DNA of 64,000 bases from Anaerolineae bacterium (GTDB taxonomy: Bacteria; Chloroflexota; Anaerolineae; Aggregatilineales; Aggregatilineaceae): contig JAFGHR010000059.1 of NCBI GenBank assembly GCA_016930015.1, positions 1 through 64,000 of the forward strand. Reading direction: 5' to 3'. How positions within the stretch are numbered: the first letter of the stretch is position 1; every line of letters starts with the position of its first letter. Shown here in pieces: positions 8,750 to 17,425 of this stretch. A program made the position numbers and the translations under genes. The notes beneath the pieces were generated by a model, which was given only the letters and a program-made list of their open reading frames with translations, had not been told where the DNA came from and ran no database searches.

Positions 8750-8851
8750 AGCTATGGAGGGGAAAAAGCAGCCGATCGCGTGCGTTCAGAGAACGCGTGT
8801 TGTGAAGTCCCCCGTCCAGCTTGGCTGGAAGGGGGATTTAGGGGGAAGGCG
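8750..8851. repeat. Dispersed intergenic repeat, copy A
   Basis: This fills most of the 313-base gap between the divergent UbiA-family and tlyA genes. Two hairpins are visible, one between CCCCTCC and GGAGGGG and one around CCAGCTTGGCTGG next to runs of G. The same blocks (TTTTCCCCTC, CTTCCCCCTAAATCCCCC, CCAGCCAAGCTGG) occur on the opposite strand at 42805-42928. The preceding bases AGGGTAATCGCTTCAAA are also shared. It looks like a short non-coding repeat family (REP or MITE-like). The track's ORF start at 8754 lies inside it and is not real. Confidence 0.6.
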
Positions 8852-8876
8852 TTCAAACGAACAGGACGGCGAATTC

Positions 8877-9725
8877 ATGGCAGGCAAAAACAAGGTGCGT
8901 CTGGATGTGCTGCTGGCCGAGCGTGGATTGGCTCCCAGCCGCGAAGCCGCCCGGCGTATGATCATGGCCGGTGAAGTGCAGGTTAACGGCGCACTGCGTG
9001 ACAAACCGGGGATGCGTGTTGCCGCCGATGCCGCGATCAGCGTGCGGCAGGCGCCGCGCTTTGTGAGCCGTGGAGGCGATAAGTTGGCGGCAGCGCTGGC
9101 GGCGTTTCCGGTTTCTATTGCCGAGCAGGTGTGCGCTGACGTGGGCGCGAGTACGGGCGGGTTTACCGACTGCCTGTTAAAGCACGGTGCCGCGCGCGTC
9201 TACGCGATTGACGTGGGTTATGGGCAGCTTGACTACCGTTTACGGTCCGATCCACGCGTGATCGTGATGGAACGTACCAATGCGCGTTACGTGGAAACGT
9301 TGGATGAGCCGGTAAGCGTGGTTGTGGTCGATGCTTCGTTTATTTCACTGCGGCTGCTGCTGCCCGTGTTTCGCCGCTGGTTAACCGAACCGGCAAACGT
9401 GATTGTGCTGATCAAGCCCCAGTTTGAAGCTGGTAAAGGCCAGATTGGTAAGGGTGGGGTGGTACGTGATCCGGACGTGCACCACCGCGTGTTATCAGAC
9501 GTGCTGGCGGCGTCTGTTGAATCCGGTTATACGGTTCAGGGGGTGATCCCTTCGCCGCTGAAAGGTCCGGCGGGAAACATTGAGTTTTTAGCGTGGTTGG
9601 CCGTTGGGCGGCGCGAACCGTCCACCGCACCGGATGACCTGATCAACGCGGCTGTGGCTGCCAGCCGGTCGTTGTTCGGCAGTGACCGGGAACCGCCTAC
9701 TGGGCAGGTTGAAACCCCAGCTTGA
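8877..9725 (+). CDS. tlyA: TlyA-family rRNA 2'-O-methyltransferase
   Basis: Protein of about 282 residues. An N-terminal S4-type RNA-binding domain (RLDVLLAERGLAPSREAARRMI) is followed by an FtsJ-like SAM-dependent methyltransferase domain with DVGASTGGFTDCLL as the SAM loop. The family methylates ribose 2'-OH of cytidines in 16S and 23S rRNA; family members have also been called haemolysins. The start is moved to the ATG at 8877, about 10 bases after AGGA; the upstream codons lie in a repeat. Its 3' end overlaps the convergent receiver gene by 29 bases. Confidence 0.9.
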   Translation: MAGKNKVRLDVLLAERGLAPSREAARRMIMAGEVQVNGALRDKPGMRVAADAAISVRQAPRFVSRGGDKLAAALAAFPVSIAEQVCADVGASTGGFTDCLLKHGAARVYAIDVGYGQLDYRLRSDPRVIVMERTNARYVETLDEPVSVVVVDASFISLRLLLPVFRRWLTEPANVIVLIKPQFEAGKGQIGKGGVVRDPDVHHRVLSDVLAASVESGYTVQGVIPSPLKGPAGNIEFLAWLAVGRREPSTAPDDLINAAVAASRSLFGSDREPPTGQVETPA

Positions 9726-10095
9726 TAGCGATGTCTTCCAGGGTTTGGTAGGGGATCGGTTTGGATACAAACGTTTGGCAGCCCGCGACAAGCGCGGCGG
9801 AACGCTCGGCGGACGTGGCATTTTCGGCAGCCGCGATTATGATCATAGTGCGGCATAAGGGATGCTGTCGCAGCGTGCGTATGACATCAACGCCGGAACA
9901 GTGCGCGCCGTCAGAAATTCGCACGTCAAGCAGCACAACGTCCGGGCGCTCCAGCGGGATGTCGTTTAGGGCTTCTGTGGCCGATTTATACAGTTTCAGC
10001 TCTGTGTCGATACCTCGTTCTTGCAGTTGTTTGGTGGCATCTTGAAACTGAATACGACTTTGTGGGTTGTGATCGACGTATGCAATGTGAATCAT
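9697..10095 (-). CDS. Stand-alone response-regulator receiver domain
   Basis: Protein of about 132 residues consisting of one CheY-like receiver domain and nothing more. The phospho-acceptor is the Asp in VVLLDVRIS, and the conserved Lys is in FVSKPIP. The acidic pair near the N-terminus is reduced to one Asp (YVDHN). There is no output domain, so it would act by protein contact. No histidine kinase is next to it. I start at MIHIAYVD (10095), nine residues inside the track's ORF, since receiver domains begin there. The last 29 bases overlap tlyA on the opposite strand. Confidence 0.85.
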   Translation of the reverse strand: MIHIAYVDHNPQSRIQFQDATKQLQERGIDTELKLYKSATEALNDIPLERPDVVLLDVRISDGAHCSGVDVIRTLRQHPLCRTMIIIAAAENATSAERSAALVAGCQTFVSKPIPYQTLEDIAIKLGFQPAQ

Positions 10096-10427
10096 GATTG
10101 TGTGTGAAGTGGAATAAACCATTCTATAACCCTAACGATACACCATGTTTACCATATTTCGCAACCGGTTGTCTGGCGTATGCCGGAGAGCGTGGTTTTT
10201 AAGGGATTCATCATTTCAATATGCACGCGGCACAGTGTATAATGAGCGTGCCACCCTGGTACATGGGTGGGTAGTGTATAGTTATCCGTTTGTAAGGCCG
10301 AACCATAAAAATAACTCTCCCGTTTGTTTGCCCTTGCCCCCCTTTCCTGAGGGAAGGGGTAACGCGAGCTTGTTCGCGCGGGGATTGGGGTAATTATTTC
10401 TATGGCGTAGCCTAAAAGGGCTAGACA
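10096..10427. other. Intergenic region with GC-rich repeat-like block
   Basis: A 332-base gap between the divergent receiver and FHA genes. A perfect TATAAT stands at 10238-10243 on the plus strand, without a convincing -35 box. At about 10322-10395 a C-rich then G-rich block (CCCCCCTTTCCTGAGGG, then GGGGATTGGGG) resembles in style the dispersed repeats at 8.75 and 42.8 kb, but is not clearly the same element. No small ORF with a ribosome-binding site is seen. Confidence 0.35.
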
Positions 10428-10931
10428 ATGCAAGAATGTCCTAACTGTGGCAAAGAGAACATTGATACTGATGCTTATTGTTATGCCTGTGGCCACATCC
10501 TGCCATCCTCATTAGGTGGATTTGTGGGTGAAACGAACCGGCTTCAGGAAGTGTACGAAATGCTTGAACCTCGGCGGCGATGGGGAACGGCCTACTTTGA
10601 CCGGCAGAATCAGCTTCAATTTCAAATCCGTGACACTGGCGAAGTGATGGTGCTAAACGTGGAAAATGAAGTAGTTTTGGGCCGGGGAGGTGATGGTGCA
10701 GAAGATGATCTGCTGATTGACCTGACGCCTTTTGATGCATTAGAAAAAGGGGTGTCACGTCGTCATTTGTTGATCAGGCGTGATGCTGATACCATCGTTG
10801 TAGTTGACCTGGGCAGCGCAAATAACACCTATTTAAACGGTCAGCGTTTAATCCCGCACGAACCGCGTATTTTACGTGATAACGACGAACTCCGACTGGG
10901 GCGGCTGGTGCTCCGGGTGGGGTTCGCATAG
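10428..10931 (+). CDS. Zinc-ribbon / FHA-domain protein
   Basis: Protein of 167 residues. The N-terminus has a zinc ribbon (CPNCGKENIDTDAYCYACG), then a linker, then a forkhead-associated domain (about 75-165) with the phosphothreonine-binding pattern GRG, SRRHLLI and NNTYLNG. FHA domains bind phosphothreonine peptides, so this is likely a reader of a Ser/Thr kinase; one is encoded at 34.6 kb. Cytosolic, no enzyme domain. rnc begins about 40 bases downstream on the same strand. Confidence 0.85.
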   Translation: MQECPNCGKENIDTDAYCYACGHILPSSLGGFVGETNRLQEVYEMLEPRRRWGTAYFDRQNQLQFQIRDTGEVMVLNVENEVVLGRGGDGAEDDLLIDLTPFDALEKGVSRRHLLIRRDADTIVVVDLGSANNTYLNGQRLIPHEPRILRDNDELRLGRLVLRVGFA

Positions 10932-10972
10932 ATTCCTGTATTCTCGGCGTAACCGAGTTGGATCAAAGCCAT

Positions 10973-11692
10973 ATGCCAGACCTCAACGCGATACAGCAGC
11001 GAATCGGAATCAGATTTTCCGATCTTTCCTTGTTGCAACGTGCGCTAACGCATCGTTCCTATTTGAACGAACACCCCGAATACATTCTCGAAGATAATGA
11101 GCGGCTCGAATTTTTGGGCGATGCCGTGCTCGATTTTATCGCCGGGGCGTGGCTGTATCACCGTTTTCCTGAAATGGATGAAGGACGGCTGACCCGTTTT
11201 CGCGCCGGGCTGGTCCGGACTGAAACACTGGCGTTGTTTGCCTCCGAGATCAACCTGGGCCGCGTGCTGTTGTTGGGGCGGGGTGAGGATGAATCAGGCG
11301 GGCGCGAACGCCGCAAAAATCTGTGCGGTGCGTTTGAGGCGCTGATCGGCGCTGTGTTTCTTGATCAGGGCATGGCAACGGCCCAGGTGTTTGTCGAGCC
11401 GTTTTTTGGACCGGCGCTCGATGATATCCTGGCGCAGGCAACCGATAAAGACCCCAAGAGCCTGTTTCAAGAGTGGAGTCAGGCGCAGTTGGGCGAAACC
11501 CCGTTTTACCGCACGGTGGTCAGCCGGGGACCTGATCATGCCAAGGAATTTACGGTAGCGGTCATGGTTGGCCCGACTGTATGCGGACAGGGGACTGGCC
11601 ACAGCAAACAGGTCGCGGCGCAGGCGGCGGCGGCGCGTGCGCTGGAAGCGATTGCCGCCGGGGATGTCATTTTTGACGCGATGGAAACATAA
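10973..11692 (+). CDS. rnc: Ribonuclease III
   Basis: Protein of about 239 residues, usual length. The endonuclease domain carries ERLEFLGDAVLD with the metal-binding acidic residues, plus CGAFEALIGAVFLD. The C-terminal third is a double-stranded-RNA-binding domain ending in AAAARALEAI. It processes rRNA precursors and other structured RNAs. The track starts at a TTG (10958); the ATG at 10973 (MPDLNAI) fits family alignments better, though neither has a strong ribosome-binding site. An RmlD-like gene begins three bases after its stop. Confidence 0.93.
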   Translation: MPDLNAIQQRIGIRFSDLSLLQRALTHRSYLNEHPEYILEDNERLEFLGDAVLDFIAGAWLYHRFPEMDEGRLTRFRAGLVRTETLALFASEINLGRVLLLGRGEDESGGRERRKNLCGAFEALIGAVFLDQGMATAQVFVEPFFGPALDDILAQATDKDPKSLFQEWSQAQLGETPFYRTVVSRGPDHAKEFTVAVMVGPTVCGQGTGHSKQVAAQAAAARALEAIAAGDVIFDAMET

Positions 11693-11695
11693 CCC

Positions 11696-12553
11696 GTGGC
11701 CGGGCGGCGGTTGTTAGTTGCCGGGGGCAGCGGCACGCTTGGCGGTCCGCTGTCAGTCTGCGCGACGGCGGCGGGGTGGGATGTGGCGGCAACGTACCTG
11801 ACGCGCCCCGACCGCATTCTTGCGGGAACCCCGGTTCAGCTTGATCTGCGCGACGAGTCTGCCACACGGGACGCGATTCGGGCATTTCGCCCGACAGCGA
11901 TCATTCACGCGGCGGTGACCGAACGCAGCGGCACCGGTTACGATGACGCGATCCGGCTGTCCGCGCAGCACCTCGCACACAGCGCCGTGGATACCGGTAC
12001 ACGGCTGATCGCGCTCTCGACCGACCTCGTTTTTGATGGCACCGAAACACTGTACACTGAAGAATCCCCCGCGCAGCCATCTCCCAACAGCCTGTATGGA
12101 CAGGCCAAACTCGACGCCGAACACACGATCCGGGCGATCAACCCGGCGGCGCTGATCGTGCGTACCAGCCTGATCTACGATTTTGACCGCGAGAACGCCC
12201 AGGTAGCCTGGATGCTGCGGGCCATCGAGCGCGGCGAAAAACTGCGCCTGTACGTCGATCAGATTCGCTGCCCGATCTGGGCCTGGAACCTGGCGGGAGC
12301 GCTGCTCGAACTGGTCGATTCGGATGCGGCGGGTCTGCTGCATGTCGTCGGGCCGGAGCCGGTCAGCCGCTACGATCTGGGTGTGGCGCTGCTGGAGGCG
12401 CTGGGGATCGATCCGGCGGGACACGTGCAGCCCGCTGACGCACCGGGTACACTGCCGCGATCACTGGTGCTCAGCGTGGCGCGGGCGCGGAATTTGCTGA
12501 TCAACACGCCCTTGCTCACAATCGCGCAAGCAAGGGCGCAGTGGACCACGTAA
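11696..12553 (+). CDS. RmlD-like NAD(P)-dependent sugar-nucleotide reductase
   Basis: Protein of 285 residues of the short-chain-reductase superfamily, closest in form to dTDP-4-dehydrorhamnose reductases. The nucleotide loop is VAGGSGTLGG; STDLVFDG and the catalytic YGQAK follow. No other rhamnose genes (rmlA, rmlB, rmlC) are adjacent, so the substrate may be another keto sugar. GTG start at 11696, three bases after rnc, suggesting translational coupling. Confidence 0.75.
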   Translation: MAGRRLLVAGGSGTLGGPLSVCATAAGWDVAATYLTRPDRILAGTPVQLDLRDESATRDAIRAFRPTAIIHAAVTERSGTGYDDAIRLSAQHLAHSAVDTGTRLIALSTDLVFDGTETLYTEESPAQPSPNSLYGQAKLDAEHTIRAINPAALIVRTSLIYDFDRENAQVAWMLRAIERGEKLRLYVDQIRCPIWAWNLAGALLELVDSDAAGLLHVVGPEPVSRYDLGVALLEALGIDPAGHVQPADAPGTLPRSLVLSVARARNLLINTPLLTIAQARAQWTT

Positions 12554-12618
12554 ACCGGTCCCGGTGGTTGGAGTGAATCAGGCTGTCGTGACAGGTGTAT
12601 GCACCGGGATACGGAGAG

Positions 12619-13041
12619 TCACGACGATGGGCAGGGATATTCGCCAAGCAATAACAGCATTTCACGCTCCATGATACGCTGAGGATCATTAAAACGCAGA
12701 AGTGACGCTGTCACACGACCGTTTGCTGTCAACGGGCGAATGACCGCACCATCCAATTGGAAATGTTCCGACCATGTATGTCTTCGAGGATCAAATAACG
12801 GCACTACTTCTCCTGTACCTGACCAGTCGACGGAACTGATGTCGCTGCCTTTGTGACTGTTGCACCAATAACAACTCAAACAGAGGTTATCGGCGTTTGT
12901 TGGCCCTCCGTGTTTTTCGGCAATGATGTGATCAATCGCAAAGTCGATTACTCGTTCGCTCTGTCCCACTCGGCAGTATTCACAACAGTTGTTTGAACGC
13001 TCGACAACTAGGTGGCGGAGATGGGCCGGAATATGCGTCAT
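12619..13041 (-). CDS. HNH endonuclease-family protein
   Basis: Protein of 140 residues. The HNH core is FAIDHIIAEKHGG followed by NLCLSCYWCNSHKG, with Cys-x2-Cys pairs before and inside it (CCEYC, CYWC) that would hold a structural zinc. The family cleaves DNA using one metal ion; members appear in restriction, intron and toxin settings. It overlaps the stop of the small upstream gene by four bases (ATGA), so the two are translationally coupled. There is no methylase or phage gene nearby. The natural target is unknown. Confidence 0.85.
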   Translation of the reverse strand: MTHIPAHLRHLVVERSNNCCEYCRVGQSERVIDFAIDHIIAEKHGGPTNADNLCLSCYWCNSHKGSDISSVDWSGTGEVVPLFDPRRHTWSEHFQLDGAVIRPLTANGRVTASLLRFNDPQRIMEREMLLLLGEYPCPSS

Positions 13042-13292
13042 GGCTGCCCTATCTGTTTCAAGCGTGCTTTGGCTTTCACTAACGTCATGATGTGGTCAAT
13101 CTGCAAAAATTCGTCCATTTCCTGGCGCTCAGACGGTGTCAACCCTTCGCCGCGATTTTTCTCAAGCAAGAAATGAGACCGTTCTTGTAGATAATCGGGC
13201 AAGCGGTACGCAATGATCTCATCTACAGAGGGTGCAGATGCCAGGAAGTCAGTGATAACATCTTTGACAGTTTTCTCCGGTGCGATGGCCAT
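13038..13292 (-). CDS. Small helical protein coupled to the HNH gene
   Basis: Protein of 84 residues, predicted mostly helical and charged, with no recognised domain beyond a resemblance to small partner proteins found before HNH genes. It overlaps the HNH gene by four bases, the arrangement typical of toxin-antitoxin or partner pairs. A function as a regulator or immunity partner of the HNH protein is possible but is inference from position only. Confidence 0.6.
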   Translation of the reverse strand: MAIAPEKTVKDVITDFLASAPSVDEIIAYRLPDYLQERSHFLLEKNRGEGLTPSERQEMDEFLQIDHIMTLVKAKARLKQIGQP

Positions 13293-13355
13293 GTATTCCT
13301 CCAGGCTACTCGTTCATGTCTATTCTATCACCGTTTCGTTAGAGATATGGCTCCC

Positions 13356-14672
13356 CTAGTAGATCGTATAGATGATAGCCTCGACCCTGGGGAACAGGCA
13401 GTCGATCAAATACTCGGATTGTCCCCTGCCGACATCGGGATAAAAGCTGGCCAGTTCCGCGCGGGTGCGGTGACCCAGCACCAGCGGCGCTAACAGGTTC
13501 GGCGGCAGGTTGATGTCGCCCCCCTCGCAGAATCCCGCCGCTTCGACCGTGGACAGTGTGCCCGCTTCAAAGCGCATGTCGAACGCTTCACGGTACAGGT
13601 TGATGCGCACGCGGCGCGTCATTCCGGCGAAGGGACTGCCAGCCAGCCGCCGCTCAAAGACCGGGCCAAGCTGGTGTAACAGGCTGCGTACGTCGGGCAG
13701 GTAAATTTGCCACGCGTAACGATTCAGTTTGTGGGCGCCCCAGGTGCGCGCGGTTTGTAACATGGCGCTGCTTTCGTATCCGTACAGGCGCATAAACGGC
13801 TTATCGCGTTTTACGGCCAGGGTTTTGAGATAGCGCAAAACGGCGGCAGCGGCCTCGCTGCTCAGGCGTGACGTTTCGGGCACGTTCAGCCCGATGCCGA
13901 AGTCGTGCAGCGCGATTAGCCAGTACCCGACCGCCTGCCCGTCGTGATCCAGCACCAGCCAGAATTCCCCCTCGGTTTCGCTGCCGCTGGTTTGAGTCAG
14001 CAAAAAACGCCAGATATCGGCATCGCGCACGGTGGTAATGCTCAGGTCGTGCGCGGTGGTATCGTACAGGCGCTGTAGGACCGGGATATCGTCCGGTGTC
14101 GCGCGGCGGAACCGGTACGGCGCGAGTTCTTCGGCGTCAGCATCGGGAACGGATCGCAGCTCAAGCTGCCAGCCGCCCTGGAGCGGCAGCGCGTATTCAT
14201 AACCAAGCTGGCGGTAAAAGTACGGGATGCCCTGAATCTGGCTCAGGACAAACTCGCCCGACCGCAGCAGGTCCTTAAAGTACCCGTCGAGTTTGCGGAT
14301 CAGGCCCCGGCTCCGGTAGGCTTCCGCCGTGCCGACGATGCCCATTTCACCCACTTTGAGCGTGACATCTTCATAACGCCACGTCCAGGGGATCAGGCAC
14401 AGGGCTGATACGATTTCACCGGTTGATTCGTCTTCGATAAACGGCCAGTAATCCGGGCGCGTGTTAGGATGCTGCGTGATCAGTTGGTAAGTCGTAGAGT
14501 CAACACCGTCGCCGTGAATGGCTTTGTTAAACGCGGCGAGGCGTCCGGCATCCTCGACGCTGCCCACGGAGGTCAGCACAAGGTTGTCACCCAGTGGCAT
14601 ACGCTTTGGCGGATTTGAGTCAAACATGGTTGAACTAAACAACGTGATACGCTCCTTGTTGGTCAAACACAT
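13356..14672 (-). CDS. Eis-like GNAT acetyltransferase
   Basis: Protein of up to 438 residues with two GNAT-type parts and a C-terminal SCP2-like region, as in the Eis family of N-acetyltransferases. Residues about 30-180 contain the acetyl-CoA region with VGTAEAYRSRGLIRKL, which matches the V-x-x-x-R-x-x-G-x-G/A loop. A second GNAT-like half spans about 185-320. The C-terminal 100 residues include GDINLPPNLLAPLVLGHRT. Such enzymes acetylate amines; the substrate here is not evident. The true start may be the Met at 14627 or 14600, as no start has a well-placed ribosome-binding site. Confidence 0.75.
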   Translation of the reverse strand: MCLTNKERITLFSSTMFDSNPPKRMPLGDNLVLTSVGSVEDAGRLAAFNKAIHGDGVDSTTYQLITQHPNTRPDYWPFIEDESTGEIVSALCLIPWTWRYEDVTLKVGEMGIVGTAEAYRSRGLIRKLDGYFKDLLRSGEFVLSQIQGIPYFYRQLGYEYALPLQGGWQLELRSVPDADAEELAPYRFRRATPDDIPVLQRLYDTTAHDLSITTVRDADIWRFLLTQTSGSETEGEFWLVLDHDGQAVGYWLIALHDFGIGLNVPETSRLSSEAAAAVLRYLKTLAVKRDKPFMRLYGYESSAMLQTARTWGAHKLNRYAWQIYLPDVRSLLHQLGPVFERRLAGSPFAGMTRRVRINLYREAFDMRFEAGTLSTVEAAGFCEGGDINLPPNLLAPLVLGHRTRAELASFYPDVGRGQSEYLIDCLFPRVEAIIYTIY

Positions 14673-14950
14673 AGAGTTAACCGGATGCGTGGCCAGGTTA
14701 CAGGTTACGCACCGGCCAGCAGTTTGTTATTCGGTTGGTTGGGATCATGATACGAAAAACGGGCGTGCCTGAACAGGTGTCAGGACGCAGGGAACAAGGG
14801 TATGCGGGGTGCCGGGAATCAGTCCCGACTAGAGGACAAGTGCCCTATTCTTGTTTGTAATCATGCGCCAATGATACCGGGTGCCCCGGCGAAGCGTCAA
14901 TAGTGAGTTTGCGCCGGTTTTCGGGTGTTATGGCGCGCACGCAGCGAGCG

Positions 14951-17173
14951 TTAGGGCTCGCACGTGATCCCCTCGCGGCGGCTGATGGCGACGATCGCCG
15001 GGCGGTGATCGGATGCGTTGGCCGCTTCGGGACTGATGTCGATCAAAACGCCGCTGAAGGGAAGTTGATACACCCACAGGTAGTCATAGCGCGCTGCCGT
15101 GCCATCCACCAGATAAACGGTGTTGGCGGTTTCGGCGCGCAGCCCGGCGAAGGGGTCTTTGATGCCGGGGTTATCCAACTCGTTCATGCGCAGCCGCTGG
15201 TAGAGCGGTGAGTCCGGGATGTAATTAAATGTGCCGCCAATTAACAAACGGTTGTTCCAATCGGGCACATTACGCGCTGCGATCCAGTTGAGCATGGCAT
15301 CATGCTGCCTGTTCTGGTCCTGATCACCTTCGGTGACCGGCTGCCCGTCCCGTTCGGATACGCGGAAACCCAGCCACGCGTTATAAACGTGCAGATCGCC
15401 GAGTGTCGCATTGTCGGGATCGTTGGCGAGTGTATCGACGTCAAGCGTGACGTGCATCACGGCAGCTTGATTCCCGTCGCTGGGAAGCAGCAAGGCTTCG
15501 GTATCTACAATTGGAATCCGCGAGAGCACGGCCAGGCCCTGTAGTTTTTCGTTCTGCGGGAAAAACGCGGATTCCATGTCCAGGCGCCGCGCTAACCACA
15601 TCACCTGGTCAACGCCAAAACTGGCCAGCCGCCCGGTTTCGATCTCTTGAAGCAGCACGATATCCGCGCCGTTCAACTCGATGATCTGGGCCACGTCTTC
15701 GAGGTTTGAGTTAAAGAACTGCGAGTAGCCGCCATGTATATTGTACGTAGCCGCGCGCAGACAGTCGGGATTGAGTGGGCGGCGCACCGTGGCATCACCG
15801 GCGATGACTGCCCCGGCAAAACTTACGCCGAGCACCAGGACAAGCGCCAGCAGGGTATGCACCGTTTTGCCGCCGCGCCAGGGAATCCGCCTGCGCGACA
15901 GGATCATGGGGATGCACGCTAACAGCGCCGCGATCAAAGCCAGTCCCAGCCCCATATCACGGAACGAGCGTAAGACATCGCTCACATTCTGGTACGGTTC
16001 GGACAGATCGCGCACATAGGCGTAGTCATATGTGAAATAATCGCCGAGCGCCAATACGCCAAAACTGAATACACCGGCTAACACCATCAAGCCGGTTGGA
16101 TTACGGCGCGGGGTGCCGACCTGGACCAGCCACCACAGCGTCAGGCCGGCCAGAAATTGCACCAGCACGAGCGCGATCCCGGCGGGGATGCCCTCGTAAC
16201 GCTGCCCGACGACCAGCAGCAGCCCCAACAGCAGCATCCACAGCCAACCGCGCCACGCCCCGTCAAACATGCCTGCGAACCGGCGCGCGATTTCGCGCAC
16301 TTCCGGCACCAGCGGCAGCGCAGTTGCCGCCAGCAGCCACGGCACCAGCCCGGTATAATCCACGCCGGACCAGTGCGCGACCACGTTGGGCAGTGAGAGC
16401 AGAGTCAGTTCCAAAAACAGGATTCCACCCAGCGCCAGCCCGCCCCACAAACTCAGTACGCCGCGCTCTGAGCCGGGGCGCGTGCGGCGGCTGTCGCGGT
16501 GCGGACGGTACGTGTTCGCCGCCGCGGCGGCTTCCTGTTCGGCGGCTTGCTGCGTTTCCAGCCGTGCCGTCTGGCGTTCGACAAACCACAGCAGCAGAGT
16601 CAGCAGAATCAGCAGCACCGAGACGACGGCAATCAGCAGACCCATTTCGACATCGACCCGGTCGGCAAACCGGAGCGTGTAATCGCTTTGCCAGGTGTGA
16701 TCAACCGTGTTATCCAGGGCACGGATGACCTGTTCGGCGGTCAGGCCCACCAGTAACATAATCGGGAAAAACGTATGCCGCCGGATGATGACCAATGCCA
16801 GGTAAAGCAGGCCCGCCCCGACGACTAACGCGGTGGCTGGCACTTCGAGATCAGGCGTTTGCAGGGCCATCGAACGACCCAGCGCGACCAGGATCACGGT
16901 GATCGACAGGCTGATCCGCCAGCGGCTGATAACAATCGCCAGCAGCGGCAGCGCCAGCAGCCCTAATGCCAGCAGATCATGTTGAACTGTCGCCACTTCA
17001 ACAACGCCCGGCACGTCGATCAGTGCGTCAGGGTTTGGGACACGATCGACCAGGTCGGCGCTGCTGGCATGGGCGTACAGCGTCGCATACAGGAAACGCA
17101 CGCCCTGGATCAGGAACAGGCCGACGGTTCCGGCTTCCAAAAAACGGAGAAGATCGCGTCGAAATAACGGCAT
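14951..17173 (-). CDS. Polytopic membrane protein with C-terminal endonuclease/exonuclease/phosphatase domain
   Basis: Protein of about 740 residues. The first two thirds hold about 13-15 membrane helices, broken by a charged Gln/Arg loop. The last 240 residues are an EEP-type domain: LRAATYNIHGGYS, DIVLLQEIETG and the final ASDHRPAIVAI give the metal- and phosphate-binding residues of this hydrolase superfamily. The domain would sit on one face of the membrane and could cleave a phosphodiester or phosphoester; the substrate is unknown. The start is moved to 17173, with GAGGAAA about 7 bases upstream. Confidence 0.8.
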   Translation of the reverse strand: MPLFRRDLLRFLEAGTVGLFLIQGVRFLYATLYAHASSADLVDRVPNPDALIDVPGVVEVATVQHDLLALGLLALPLLAIVISRWRISLSITVILVALGRSMALQTPDLEVPATALVVGAGLLYLALVIIRRHTFFPIMLLVGLTAEQVIRALDNTVDHTWQSDYTLRFADRVDVEMGLLIAVVSVLLILLTLLLWFVERQTARLETQQAAEQEAAAAANTYRPHRDSRRTRPGSERGVLSLWGGLALGGILFLELTLLSLPNVVAHWSGVDYTGLVPWLLAATALPLVPEVREIARRFAGMFDGAWRGWLWMLLLGLLLVVGQRYEGIPAGIALVLVQFLAGLTLWWLVQVGTPRRNPTGLMVLAGVFSFGVLALGDYFTYDYAYVRDLSEPYQNVSDVLRSFRDMGLGLALIAALLACIPMILSRRRIPWRGGKTVHTLLALVLVLGVSFAGAVIAGDATVRRPLNPDCLRAATYNIHGGYSQFFNSNLEDVAQIIELNGADIVLLQEIETGRLASFGVDQVMWLARRLDMESAFFPQNEKLQGLAVLSRIPIVDTEALLLPSDGNQAAVMHVTLDVDTLANDPDNATLGDLHVYNAWLGFRVSERDGQPVTEGDQDQNRQHDAMLNWIAARNVPDWNNRLLIGGTFNYIPDSPLYQRLRMNELDNPGIKDPFAGLRAETANTVYLVDGTAARYDYLWVYQLPFSGVLIDISPEAANASDHRPAIVAISRREGITCEP

Positions 17174-17219
17174 GGCACGGATTTCCTCGCAGTGTAGACA
17201 GGCTGCATACGAGTTGTTT

Positions 17220-17244
17220 GCGAGTTGATCGGTTATCAACTCGC
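17220..17244. promoter_or_regulatory. Perfect inverted repeat in the divergent promoter region
   Basis: GCGAGTTGAT, five bases, ATCAACTCGC. The 10-base arms are perfect. A third GAGTTG half-site lies just outside at 17211. It stands between the EEP-domain membrane gene (start 17173) and the amidohydrolase gene (start 17426), so it could be an operator for either or a hairpin in the leader of the EEP gene. Confidence 0.45.
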
Positions 17245-17383
17245 TGATGTGTATGATTTTACGCACTGTTGGGGTTCTCGCCAGCCGGGTTATTACGCGC
17301 CGCGTGAATCACCCGCACAAACAGCGACCGGAAGTAAAAATAGGCTTGTGTTGAGGCTGACTACCTCTTAACCGGGTTTGGGT

Positions 17384-17389
17384 TATAAT
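17384..17389 (+). promoter_or_regulatory. -10 box upstream of the deaminase-CYTH gene
   Basis: Perfect TATAAT 37 bases before the ATG at 17426. The -35 region is poor. A transcript start near 17396 would exclude the track's upstream start codon. Confidence 0.4.
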
Positions 17390-17425
17390 ACTCAGAATTT
17401 TACCTACCCAAAAAGGAATGTGCTT

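Noticed and set aside
11753-12424. 223-residue minus-strand ORF
   Set aside because: Antisense shadow of the RmlD-like gene, with no recognisable domain.
14673-14950. tRNA gene in the gap before the Eis-like gene
   Set aside because: No cloverleaf, TTCRA loop or CCA-compatible acceptor stem could be traced on either strand.
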